From positions 4,030,001 through 4,094,000 of the forward strand of contig OX638368.1 of the NCBI GenBank assembly GCA_951812925.1: a DNA stretch of 64,000 nt, in the 5' to 3' direction. Of the stretch, positions 34,976-44,492 are shown piece after piece. The position numbers and the translations under genes were made by a program. The DNA comes from Calliopum simillimum. Lineage: Eukaryota > Arthropoda > Insecta > Diptera > Lauxaniidae. A model generated the notes under the pieces. It searched no databases. It had not been told where the DNA came from and saw only the letters and a list, made by a program, of their open reading frames with translations. The number at the start of each line of letters is the position of its first letter. Within the stretch, counting starts at the first letter, position 1.

Positions 34976-35740
34976 CTTGGGTAGCTAAAAAATAATAAAG
35001 TCAAAATGGTAAATGTAATGTATGAAAAATCACATTAAGTCAAATGTAATATATGTACTTATGTAGTATACTAAATGATAACCGCATGTGTGAGTGTAAT
35101 AAGCCAAGTAAATAATGGTTAATTGGATGATTTTGGCTTTTTGATACAACAGAAGTAATGACAAAAACAACAAAACACCTATACAACACACAAATGAAAG
35201 GAAGCAAGGCTACAAAACTAAAGCCTTAATTATCTAAATGGCAGGGAAGCATTTGTGTGGTCAGATTGTACTTATGATCTCATGTTGTATTATTTGCTAA
35301 TTGCCAATTAAATAATAAAATGAGATTTAAGAAAAAAGAAAAATTATTTTTTCAAAATAACTTGTTTACTCGTAATTTCGAGAATAAGGTTCAACTTGGT
35401 ATTAAGCAGATATTTCCCATTACATGCCAAGTGCCATATCAAACTGTCTGAACTGCTATTGAACACAATATTTTAATTAATAAAAATGTAATTGTCAATC
35501 TTGTGATGATTCCAAAAAAGGCTAATGACACATAAAGCGCAGACATCGGTTAATTTTTTTCTGTGTCATTTCTCAAAATTGAATGACATGCTGACAAGGG
35601 TTTCATTCGCCGAGTTGATATCTAAATTACTTAACTTTGATGTCATGATGATCTATTACTATTTAATGCAATTACACTTGAAATCAATTAGTTGGATGGA
35701 GACAAAATATGCGACGTAGCATTACATAGTGGTGATTACA
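34976..35740. other. no supported gene
   Basis: AT-rich sequence with no repeat partner or domain-bearing frame seen. Confidence 0.4.
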
Positions 35741-35745
35741 TAGTG

Positions 35746-35950
35746 CACAGCAATTAAATTGGTTAAAAAACTCAAACCAAATTGAAATTAATACAAATCC
35801 ACACCAAATATGGTATAAAATCTATGCTACAACTTGCTATACAAACCATTTAAACTCATATTTAATATGTAGTATCACCATATAAAAATCTTTTATAATA
35901 TTTTTGTATAAATTTTATACAGAACTTCATATGAAAGTTGTTTGTTCAGG
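35746..35950 (-). mobile_element. partial copy of the CACAGCAA MITE family
   Basis: It begins GCACAGCAATT and contains 'aaatccacaccaaatatggtataaa' and 'atcaccatataaaaatctttt', which are the complement of parts of the fuller copy at 52401-52781. The outer right terminus is not clear. Confidence 0.6.
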
Positions 35951-35954
35951 GACC

Positions 35955-36190
35955 AAATTTATATAACTAAATATAATTGAAAACCACGATGGTTACCTTG
36001 TCTCGCTTTGCAGCACTGGGGGTGCTCCACAAAATCAAGGCGTTGGTAGCGTCTTAATCCGTGCAAGCGAAGATCCAGTTGCTTGGTCGCGTGTTATCCT
36101 TCTGGGAACGATGTGCACTTTTCTGCAGGCTGACCTGGTGAAACCTCAAGTTTTCCCACGAGAAAAAACGCCCCTTTTTTCTAAGGTTTA
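35955..36190 (+). other. unassigned open frame without ATG
   Basis: A plus-strand frame of about 75 codons runs through sequence that is clearly more GC-rich (36000-36170) than its surroundings and ends in TAA at about 36190. It includes S-T-G-G-A-P-Q-N-Q-G-V-G-S-V-L-I-R and V-A-W-S-R-V-I-L-L-G. I recognise no family; it may be a fragment of a transposon gene or a chance frame. Confidence 0.25.
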
Positions 36191-36700
36191 ATTTTAAGAG
36201 ACTTAGAGCACTTCACTATTTTCATTTAATTTGGCTTAAGCTATATTTTAAGTTATTTTAGACACGATAGTACAATTTTAATTTTAAGTCTTTTTAGAAA
36301 TTTTATGTTTTTATAACATAACTTTAGTTTTAATATTCGTGAGAACACAAGAACAAACTGCTGCTGTTTAGTATGAAAGTAATTCAACAAGTGACCCAAA
36401 ACCACGAGTATCGTTTGACAGTTTTGGTTCTTTTTGTTGTCAGAAATATACATCGCACTAGAGTGAGTGAGACGGCAACACTCATGGCAGTCAAAATTGA
36501 CATGTAAAATGTCGCAATAACGATCGTGAGTAGCGAATACTTTGTCTAAGGGCGAATGAGTAGTGTTGCCGTAGCAAAAGGAATAGTTTTAAGAAATTTC
36601 TTATGTGCACACGGGCCTATTTTATAGTTTACGTTGACGCGTAAACAAAAGTATTTTAAACCATTTAAAATAGAATTCATATTGTGCTATATAAATCAAT
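36191..36700. other. no supported gene
   Basis: The stretch holds a pair of inverted words, CGGCAACACTCAT near 36472 and ATGAGTAGTGTTGCCG near 36556, about 85 bp apart; nothing else is recognised. Confidence 0.4.
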
Positions 36701-36719
36701 ATAACATAATTTTCTGATC

Positions 36720-37012
36720 TTCTACGAAAGATATGACGTGTTTGTTTCTGAGGCTTGTGTCCGCCCATTTTCACTTTGAGCTCATTTCGTTCTATTTGAA
36801 TTGATTGAATGCATATAAATTTTCTTCATATATCATTCCTGCTCCTGCGTTTAAAACGACTACCATTTTTAGACACAAAAAAAGAGTGATTTTTTTCAAA
36901 ATTCAAGAGATTCCGACCTGTGATACTAATTTTTTGGATCAGATTTTGTAAAAACCGGTAGCTTTTTTAAAGTACACTTTTTTTCAAAAAAGAAATCGTA
37001 GTGCGATAACTG
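36720..37012. repeat. FB1 arm fragment
   Basis: CGCCCATTTTCACTTTGAGCTC, 'attgattgaatgca', 'gagattccgacctgtga' and the terminal AAATCGTAGTGCG correspond in order to the right arm of FB1 (2990-3255). Confidence 0.6.
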
Positions 37013-38225
37013 GCTGACCATATTCAGTTTTTTATTCTTGTTTATATCATTCCTAGTTACTCACAAATTCTTAGTTATAATTACATTTACCATATATGCT
37101 TTGCAATTAAATATTGTCAAATGACTTTACTTTTAATACCTTAATCTTTAATAAAAGCTAAATAAATTCTATATGCAAAAAGCAAGAATTAAGCCTCACT
37201 TTATGATGCCTACAAAATATGTTGTCAAAATTTATTCTCACTTATCTTGGATTAAATGCAGAATATTGAATTCGTCCTGCTGCTATGTACTGCTACTATT
37301 GTTTCTCATATTTGTGCAGAGTCTCCTTGCCTAGAAATGCCAATGGCATGATGAGCCTTAAATAATTTGCATAACATTTGACGCACCTGAATGAGAATGA
37401 TGTAATTTATGCGCATACGATGAGTACGAAGTATGTAGATAGAAGTGACTTCCACTTCACTAACAAGGACACAGCAAGGCACTCAACCCAATAAAAGCAG
37501 TAGGAGCAGCAGCAGCAGTAACGGCAGCAACAGCAGCAGTAACAGTTGCAAAATTGCAGCAGCAAACTTGAGGCGAAAGAAATCAAGCGTAGGCAACTGA
37601 AGAAATTTTTTGCATATTAAATATGCGAAAAGGACTTGATGCTGCTGCTGCCTTTCGCTCTTCGTTTTTGTTACACTCACAGCGCCCACCCGCATATTCC
37701 ATCTACTGCGGACAGTCAACAGTAGTCATGTGTTGCTGGTTAGTCGTCTAACGAATTCATTGGGTCATAATTTGGTCATGTCGGTTTGTTGATTTGCATC
37801 AACTACTGCTCTCCACAGGACTTAAGTTGCTAATGGGGATGCTCTAATTGTATGCTTGCGCTATGTAGTGTTGCTAATGGGGATGCTCTAATTGTATGCT
37901 TGCGCTATGTAGTGTTGCTAAGTCTTGGTAAAAGTATTTCGGGTTATGGTGATATTGTGTACTTTTTTAAAATTTGCCAAAAATCTAAACGGAATATTAA
38001 AAAGCTACCAATTTTCAGATTCATTATCGAATAAGAAATACAAGATGGAACACAAGTGTTGGCATATTGTAAATGTTTTGCAAATGTTGACAAAAATGTG
38101 GCACACAAATATAGATCTAGTACACAATAAGCCAACTAATTGGAACAAGATGTTTTGTCACCAGTAACCAGGAGGCTTAGCATTAGGAAGATAAGCCTCT
38201 GAAACCTTTAGTAATAAGCAATAAA
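37013..38225. other. no supported gene; CAG-rich and tandem 44-mer
   Basis: A CAG/CAA-rich stretch lies at 37490-37560 and an exact 44-bp tandem duplication at 37827-37914. The rest is AT-rich and unremarkable. Confidence 0.5.
37827..37914 (+). repeat. exact 44-bp tandem duplication
   Basis: The unit starting TTGCTAATGGGGATGC at 37827 is repeated without change at 37871, followed by a six-base partial third copy. Perfect identity suggests a recent event. Confidence 0.9.
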
Positions 38226-38229
38226 AATT

Positions 38230-39261
38230 GAGAAATGTTGGTAAGCTCGAAAAATTTGTTTTTTACTTGGAATATGCTGCAAAATGTTGGTTAAGTAAAA
38301 GGATGCCCATAACATGGAGAAATGTTGATAAAATCGAGAAATTTTTATAATGTCGATAAATGTTGATGAAATCAAGAAATATTAACAATCTTGAAAATGT
38401 TTGCATATCGAAGATTGAATATATTGCAAAATCTTATAAAGTCAAGAATGTCGATAAAATCGAAAAATTTTGATTAAGTCCAAAATGCTGATAACTTCGA
38501 AAAAAAAATGATAAACTTAAAAAAAATAATGTTGATAAACTTGAAAAATGCTGGCAAATGTGGATTTCCCCAAAAATTTTGAGATTGCCAAAAAATGTTT
38601 ACAGTTGAGAAATATTGATGAATTTGAAAAAAGTTAAAAAATCCAAAAAAAAATCGCAAAATGTATGTAAGGTCGAAAAATGTTTCGAGTAATGTTGCAA
38701 AATTCTGAAAATGTTGATGCAGTGGACATTATGATAAAGTTGAAAGGTGTTGACGAATTCGAAAAATGTTGATAATGTGGAAATATGTTGATAAATTTAT
38801 AAAAATGTAATTAAGGTCTGTTGTTGAACTCGAAAAATCTTGCTAAGATCGAAATATGTGGTTTTAGTCGAAAATTGGTGATTAAGTCGAAAAATGTTGA
38901 TGAAATCCATAAATGTTGATTTTCAAAAAATGTTGACAACGTCGAAAAAAGTTGATAAATTCGAAAAACCTCGATATGCTTGAAAAATAAATGTTGACTA
39001 ACTCAAATAATGTCGCTAATGTGGATTTAGTCGAAAAATGTTGAGATAGGTTAAAATTGTTGACGAAATGGAAAAACTTCGATTAGGTATGTCGAAAAAT
39101 GTTAATAAAGTTTTGAAAAATTTAAAAAGAATGTGAAGAAATGCAAAAATTTTGATGAACTCGCAAAATGTTTCTTAGGTCAAGTAATGTTGCAGAAGTC
39201 GGTAAATGTTGCCAAATTCTGAAAATGTTGATACCTACAGTCGAAAAATGGTGTTTAAGCT
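38230..39261 (+). repeat. degenerate GAAAAATGTTGATAA array, left part
   Basis: Variants of TCGAAAAATGTTGATAA, about 14-21 bp apart, fill the segment. The array continues after the LTR element at 44969-45452. A higher-order period of about 0.5 kb is visible: GTAATGTTGC...CTGAAAATGTTGAT...GGTGTTGACGAATTCG at 38690-38770 returns at 39185-39261 plus 44973 onward. Confidence 0.75.
39258..39261 (+). repeat. 4-bp target duplication, left copy (AGCT)
   Basis: AGCT precedes the 5' LTR and is repeated at 44969-44972 after the 3' LTR. Confidence 0.85.
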
Positions 39262-39609
39262 TGTAAGGATCAATTTTTTCCTCAAAAAAAATATTAATCC
39301 TAACATTTTTTTTTCATATTCATATTTACATATAATAATAAAACATATTCATAGAAACCAACAGCAAAGCAATCACGCGATCATGCCAGCATCACATGTA
39401 AAAAAATCAGAAGAAAGTCAGCAACAACTCTACGGCAGCCACGTGTACAAGAATTGGATAAACAACCAACAACAATGCTGCAGCAGCCACCGCTAACCAT
39501 GTGTAGAATTTTGGAAAACAACAAGCAACAACAAAACATCAGAATGCAGATCATGCATACAACACGTGCCAGAAATGAAATTGTTGGTAGCCGCTATACA
39601 TTTTTTTGA

Positions 39610-39642
39610 TATAAATAGCAGTTTGCTGGCCATACAAAATCA
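39610..39642 (+). promoter_or_regulatory. LTR core promoter: TATA box and initiator (5' LTR)
   Basis: TATAAATA at 39610-39617 is followed by the insect initiator TCAGTC at 39640, placing +1 at A39642, 32 bases after the first T of the TATA box. This is the expected spacing. The same pair is at 43525 and 43557 in the 3' LTR. Confidence 0.65.
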
Positions 39643-39828
39643 GTCTGGCTTGAGCAGCCACAGGAGCAAGAGCTCTGGCAGTGATTTCACTGCCTACCTT
39701 GCACTCTCGTTAGCGTTCAGACATTTTCGTCGATCGGCTAACCGCTCTTGATAGCTACACGCTGTACTCTCGTTAGTTGTTCAGACATTTTCGTCGATCA
39801 ACTAATTTTCTCTTGACTTCGCTCGCGT

Positions 39829-40890
39829 GTCCAAACTCGGACGTTTTACTTCACTTGCTTTCTCTTGTCCCAGATCACCCTCGGCTTTTATTAAACCTCA
39901 GACTTATTGGTCGACAAGTTTAATACTCTCGTGTCCCAACTCGGACGTTTTGCTTCGCTTGGTTTCTCTTGTCCCAGATCGCCCTAGGCTTTTATTAAAC
40001 CTCAGACTTGTTGGTCGACCAGTTTAATACTCTTGTGTCCAAACTCGGACGTTTTACTTCAATTGATTTCTCTTGTCCCAGATCGCCCTCGGCTTTTATT
40101 AAACCTCAGACTTGTTGGTCGACCAGTTTAATACTCTTGTGTCCAAACTCGGACGTTTTACTTCAACTGATTTCTCTTGTCCCAGATCGCCCTCGGCTTT
40201 TATTAAACCTCAGATTTATTGGTCGACAAGTTTAATACTCTCGTGTCCAAACTCGGACGTTTTACTTAAATTGATTTCTCTTGTCCCAGATCGCCCTCGG
40301 CTTTTATTAAACCTCAGACTTATTGGTCGACAAGTTTAATACTCTCGTGTCCCAACTCGGACGTTTTGCTTCGCTTGATTTCCCTTGTTCCAGATCGCCC
40401 TCGGCTTTTATTAAACCTCAGACTTATTGGTCGACAAGTTTAATACTCTCGTGTCCCAACTCGGACGTTTTACTTCACTTGAGTTCTCTTGTCCCAGATC
40501 GCCCTCGTCTTATATTAGACCTCAGACTTGTTGGTCGACAGTCTAATACTGCCGTGTCCCAACTCGGACATTCTACTTCGCTTGATTTCTCCTGTCCCAG
40601 ATCGCCCTAGTCTTTTATTAGATCTCAGACTTGTTGGTCGACAATCTAATACTCCCGTGTCCCAACTCGGACATTCTACTGCACTTGCTTTCTTTTGTCC
40701 TAGATCGCCCTAGTTTTTTTATTAGACCTCAGACTTGTTGGTCGACAGTCTAATACTCCCGTGTCCCAACTCGGACATTCTACTTCGCTTGCTTTCTCTT
40801 GCCCCAGATCGCCCTAGTCTTTTATTAGACCTCAGACTTGTTGGTCGACAGTCTAATATTCTCATGTCCCAACTCGGACATTCTACAATA
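39829..40890 (+). repeat. tandem array in 5' LTR: 11 cores, 10 hairpin units of 103-104 bp
   Basis: ACTCGGAC cores recur every 103-104 bp from about 39837 to 40876. Between cores each unit has a potential stem of 8 bp (first at 39889-39896 with 39918-39925). The stem sides read TATTAAAC/GTTTAATA in six units, TATTAGAC/GTCTAATA in three and TATTAGAT/ATCTAATA in one. The loop always contains GTCGAC. Short open frames across the array are by-products. Confidence 0.9.
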
Positions 40891-41155
40891 CATAATACAA
40901 TAATTCTTTAACTAAGCTATTCAACGAACTCGTCTATATTCTAAGTATACGTTAACCGCGAACATCGAAGCCAATTTCTACCTCTCGCTCTCTTGTCCCA
41001 GATCGCCCCTGGGAATCAGATACTTCTTGAATCACTCCGCCAGAAGAACCAAGCCTGGATTATTATTACATTTACAAATTGAATTGAATTATATAACGCC
41101 TAATCATCTGAATAATTAAATAATTATTACTAAGTTTATTTTGTACATTGTTAAG

Positions 41156-41253
41156 AATAAAATTGAATTATATAAAGCTGAAAGTAAGAAAACTAATATT
41201 GTAATAAAACTTGAATTGTAAATTTATAAAACCTGGTCAAAACCACCAATAAA
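41156..41253 (+). promoter_or_regulatory. candidate polyadenylation signals in the LTR
   Basis: AATAAA occurs at 41156, 41203 and 41248, near the 3' end of the LTR. Use of any of them would make the R region about 1.5 kb long and would include the hairpin array. Confidence 0.45.
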
Positions 41254-41368
41254 ATATAATAATTAAAACACGAAACTAACTCTCTTCTATCTTGAAACGG
41301 ACCTTGAATCTTGGAAAGGCTGAGTATATCCCAGCTATAAAACCGGGGAAACCGGAGTTCGTTACAAG

Positions 41369-41386
41369 TGGCGCCCGAGCAGGGAC
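41369..41386 (+). promoter_or_regulatory. primer-binding site, tRNA-Lys type
   Basis: TGGCGCCCGAGCAGGGAC starts two bases after the LTR. It differs by one base from the classic complement of the tRNA-Lys(UUU) 3' end (TGGCGCCCGAACAGGGAC); the change is compatible with G-U pairing. Confidence 0.8.
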
Positions 41387-41474
41387 CCTAGTGGTTCAAA
41401 CAAACAAATATAGAAGAGAGTAAATTAAAAAAAAAAAAAAAAAAACAAAACTATAAAATAAAATCACCAGTACA
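41387..41474 (+). other. short untranslated leader before gag
   Basis: The 88-bp leader contains an A-run at about 41427-41445 and leads to the gag ATG in an ACAATGA context. Confidence 0.7.
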
Positions 41475-42611
41475 ATGACAAAAATTAAAGCAACCTTACG
41501 CTGCACATGGGTTTATTCCTTGCGGAAGGAAGACCTAGAAACATACACAGCCGAATTTGGACTCACCAGCACCGGTACCGTCGATGAATTAAGGAAACGC
41601 TTAGCCAACTTCATTTCGGAAGAAGAACACACCCAAGAACACATTGAACGACTTCAAGAACTAGAAACCAAACACGCACGCAGCATCACACCCACTCCAC
41701 TGCAGCAAAAACCACAAACACTGGACATAGCCACTACTAGCACATCACAGCCATCATTTACAGTACCAACAGCTCCTCTTCTTAGTCCACACCAGAATAC
41801 GCTTACGTTCCTTCAAGCTAATTATCCTGCTATGATTGACCAGGTGCGCAAATGGTCCCTAAAATACGATGGTGGTAGGGATCCAATGAGCTTCATCGAA
41901 AGAGTGGAAGAACTCACCGACACCTATGGCCTCAACAGAGATTTGCTACCAAAAGCTATGCCTGAATTGCTGAAGGACAAAGCGTTGATATGGTTTCGCA
42001 ACAACAATAGACAGTGGAGCGAATGGGAAGACTTCAGAGCTGATTTCCTTGCATTTTTCCTGCCACCGCGTTTCTTAGAAAATTTAGAGGACGAGATACG
42101 CCAACGAACGCAGCAAAGCAGTGAAAAATTTAAGGACTACGTAATACAATTGCAAAACTTAATGCGACACTCACAACTCACTCCAAAACAAAAACTAGAA
42201 CGAATTTATCGCAATTGTCATGAGGATTATCAATTTTACATACGGCGAAGAGACTTCGAAACCTTGGACGAACTTATAAAACTCAGCGGAGATTTTGAGG
42301 ATATTCAGTCTCGACGAAACCAACACACTACAAGACAAACACCAAGAATGGAACGACACCGAGCTGCCAACGAAATTAATGATGAGCCGATCAACCCCCG
42401 CGGCGCCTGTAGACGTTGTGGACAGCAGGGTCATCTATCTCGAGAGTGTCGAAATCCGCAAATATTGTTCTGCTGGGAGTGCGGACGCAGAGGCCTCAGA
42501 ACGTACGAATGCTGCAGACAAAATTCGGGAAACGACGTGGGCCGCCGCCAGGATCGAGGGCAGTCGGGGCCAGTCGAACCAGCGTCCCCTCGGCCAGTGC
42601 AGCGCCATTAA
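41475..42611 (+). CDS. gag: Gag polyprotein with SAP-like domain and zinc knuckle
   Basis: The 378-residue open frame starts at the first ATG after the leader. Residues about 15-47 resemble a SAP DNA/RNA-binding motif (L-R-K-E-D-L ... F-G-L-T-S-T-G-T-V-D-E-L-R-K-R-L), seen in Gag of some insect gypsy-type elements. Residues about 130-285 form the capsid-like retrotransposon Gag domain (K-Y-D-G-G-R-D-P; W-F-R-N-N; F-L-P-P). A CCHC knuckle is complete at Cys312, Cys315, His320, Cys325; a second (Cys333, Cys336, Cys346) has Leu341 in place of His. Gag assembles particles and binds element RNA in the cytoplasm. The frame overlaps the pol frame from about 42416 and is likely read through by minus-1 shift at codon 352. 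Confidence 0.9.
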   Translation: MTKIKATLRCTWVYSLRKEDLETYTAEFGLTSTGTVDELRKRLANFISEEEHTQEHIERLQELETKHARSITPTPLQQKPQTLDIATTSTSQPSFTVPTAPLLSPHQNTLTFLQANYPAMIDQVRKWSLKYDGGRDPMSFIERVEELTDTYGLNRDLLPKAMPELLKDKALIWFRNNNRQWSEWEDFRADFLAFFLPPRFLENLEDEIRQRTQQSSEKFKDYVIQLQNLMRHSQLTPKQKLERIYRNCHEDYQFYIRRRDFETLDELIKLSGDFEDIQSRRNQHTTRQTPRMERHRAANEINDEPINPRGACRRCGQQGHLSRECRNPQILFCWECGRRGLRTYECCRQNSGNDVGRRQDRGQSGPVEPASPRPVQRH

Positions 42612-43141
42612 TCATTGAAGACAACCACATCCTAGTGCCTGTCATCTTGGAAAATACACATGTAATGGCAACCATCGATACAGGAGCCACTAGAAGTTTT
42701 ATCCAGATAAACCTGGCAAGAAAATTGGCAACCAGAGACAACATCGCCAACACTGACGTTACCATACAACTCGCCGATGGAACCACCAAAACAATTCAAC
42801 AAACGCTAGAAACAAATATTACATTAGGCAACAACACATGCAAAGTAAAACTCCTCATACTGGCAGACGCCATAGATGACTTAATCCTTGGAATGGATTA
42901 TTTAACGCAAATGAACACCACGATCACGATAGGCGAAAAAGTATGGCTGAAGCAGCATCATCTATCCAAGGCAGCTGATAATTTTGCAGCAAAATTAGCC
43001 CCAAAGTTCGACGGGCCATATCAAGTTGTAGCCTATGCTTCCCCCGTAATTCTCCAGGTACGGAAAGAAGGTGAGTCTCACGTCCGGACAGTCTATATCG
43101 GTGAGGTAAAGCCATATCACGAATCTGCATATCGGAAGTAA
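42416..43141 (+). CDS. pol: truncated pol: protease joined to integrase tail
   Basis: The frame is minus-1 relative to gag. Its first ATG at 42416 is probably not used: translation would enter by frameshift near 42533. The aspartic protease is recognisable from V-I-L-E-N through D-T-G-A-T-R at about residue 88 (active-site Asp near base 42677) to I-L-G-M-D-Y. About 12 residues later, near 42931-42946, it continues directly as the C-terminal part of integrase (K-V-W-L, then L-A-P-K-F-D-G-P-Y), ending at TAA 43141. Reverse transcriptase, RNase H and the zinc-binding and catalytic parts of integrase are missing. The join keeps the frame open, so a Gag-protease product is still possible but no replication enzyme is. 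Confidence 0.85.
   Translation: MWTAGSSISRVSKSANIVLLGVRTQRPQNVRMLQTKFGKRRGPPPGSRAVGASRTSVPSASAAPLIIEDNHILVPVILENTHVMATIDTGATRSFIQINLARKLATRDNIANTDVTIQLADGTTKTIQQTLETNITLGNNTCKVKLLILADAIDDLILGMDYLTQMNTTITIGEKVWLKQHHLSKAADNFAAKLAPKFDGPYQVVAYASPVILQVRKEGESHVRTVYIGEVKPYHESAYRK
42527..42533 (+). promoter_or_regulatory. candidate minus-1 frameshift heptamer G GGA AAC
   Basis: The heptamer GGGAAAC lies in the gag/pol overlap in the exact phase X-XXY-YYZ for gag (codons GGA at 42528 and AAC at 42531). Slipping back one base enters the protease frame. GC-rich sequence follows and could fold; CGAGGG at 42555 can pair with CCCTCG at 42587, although that spacing is longer than usual. Confidence 0.75.
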
Positions 43142-43165
43142 CCGTGCAGTTTCATTCCCCTAAGT

Positions 43166-43175
43166 AGGAGGGGGA
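43166..43175 (+). promoter_or_regulatory. polypurine tract
   Basis: AGGAGGGGGA directly precedes the TGTAA start of the 3' LTR, as expected for the plus-strand primer. Confidence 0.85.
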
Positions 43176-43524
43176 TGTAAGGATCAATATTTTCCTCAAA
43201 AAAAAATATTAATCCTAACATTTTTTTTTCATATTCATATTTACATATAATAATAAAACATATTCATAGAAACCAACAGCAAAGCAATCACGCGATCATG
43301 CCAGCATCACATGTAAAAAAATCAGAAGAAAGTCAGCAACAACTCTACGGCAGCCACGTGTACAAGAATTGGATAAACAACCAACAACAATGCTGCAGCA
43401 GCCACCGCTAACCATGTGTAGAATTTTGGAAAACAACAAGCAACAACAAAACATCAGAATGCAGATCATGCATACAACACGTGCCAGAAATGAAATTGTT
43501 GGTAGCCGCTATACATTTTTTTGA

Positions 43525-43557
43525 TATAAATAGCAGTTTGCTGGCCATACAAAATCA
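43525..43557 (+). promoter_or_regulatory. LTR core promoter: TATA box and initiator (3' LTR)
   Basis: TATAAATA at 43525 and TCAGTC at 43555 repeat the spacing seen in the 5' LTR. Activity here would transcribe outward into the flanking array. Confidence 0.6.
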
Positions 43558-43743
43558 GTCTGGCTTGAGCAGCCACAGGAGCAAGAGCTCTGGCAGTGAT
43601 TTCACTGCCTACCTTGCACTCTCGTTAGCGTTCAGACATTTTCGTCGATCGGCTAACCGCTCTTGATAGCTACACGCTGTACTCTCGTTAGTTGTTCAGA
43701 CATTTTCGTCGATCAACTAATTTTCTCTTGACTTCGCTCGCGT

Positions 43744-44492
43744 GTCCAAACTCGGACGTTTTACTTCACTTGCTTTCTCTTGTCCCAGATCACCCTCGGC
43801 TTTTATTAAACCTCAGACTTATTGGTCGACAAGTTTAATACTCTCGTGTCCCAACTCGGACGTTTTGCTTCGCTTGATTTCCCTTGTTCCAGATCGCCCT
43901 CGGCTTTTATTAAACCTCAGACTTATTGGTCGACAAGTTTAATACTCTCGTGTCCCAACTCGGACGTTTTACTTCACTTGAGTTCTCTTGTCCCAGATCG
44001 CCCTCGTCTTATATTAGACCTCAGACTTGTTGGTCGACAGTCTAATACTGCCGTGTCCCAACTCGGACATTCTACTTCGCTTGATTTCTCCTGTCCCAGA
44101 TCGCCCTCGGCTTTTATTAGATCTCAGACTTGTTGGTCGACAATCTAATACTCCCGTGTCCCAACTCGGACATTCTACCGCACTTGCTTTCTCTTGTCCT
44201 AGATCGCCCTAGTCTTTTATTAGATCTCAGACTTGTTGGTCGACAATCTAATACTCCCGTGTCCCAACTCGGACATTCTACTGCACTTGCTTTCTTTTGT
44301 CCTAGATCGCCCTAGTTTTTTTATTAGACCTCAGACTTGTTGGTCGACAGTCTAATACTCCCGTGTCCCAACTCGGACATTCTACTTCGCTTGCTTTCTC
44401 TTGCCCCAGATCGCCCTAGTCTTTTATTAGACCTCAGACTTGTTGGTCGACAGTCTAATATTCTCATGTCCCAACTCGGACATTCTACAATA
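43744..44492 (+). repeat. tandem array in 3' LTR: 8 cores, 7 hairpin units
   Basis: ACTCGGAC cores recur every 103-104 bp from about 43750 to 44478. Stem types in order are AAAC, AAAC, AGAC, AGAT, AGAT, AGAC, AGAC, each with the matching complementary right side. Compared with the 5' LTR, four AAAC units are fewer and one AGAT unit is extra. Confidence 0.9.

Larger units (their letters stand above)
39262..41366 (+). repeat. 5' LTR, 2105 bp
   Basis: The LTR runs from TGTAAGGATC to GTTCGTTACA. It contains a TATA/initiator pair (39610, 39642), a tandem array of about 104-bp units (39829-40890) and AATAAA signals at 41156, 41203 and 41248. It is 312 bp longer than the 3' LTR, which equals three tandem units. 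If transcription starts at 39642, U3 is about 380 bp and the array is in R/U5. Confidence 0.92.

Noticed and set aside
39827..40713. Overlapping frames of 60-95 codons with a repeated motif as a repeat protein
   Set aside because: They follow the 104-bp LTR array; the 103-bp units break the frame, and there is no upstream coding context.
39829..40890. CRISPR array
   Set aside because: The repeats are contiguous units of 103-104 bp in an insect LTR, with no unique spacers.
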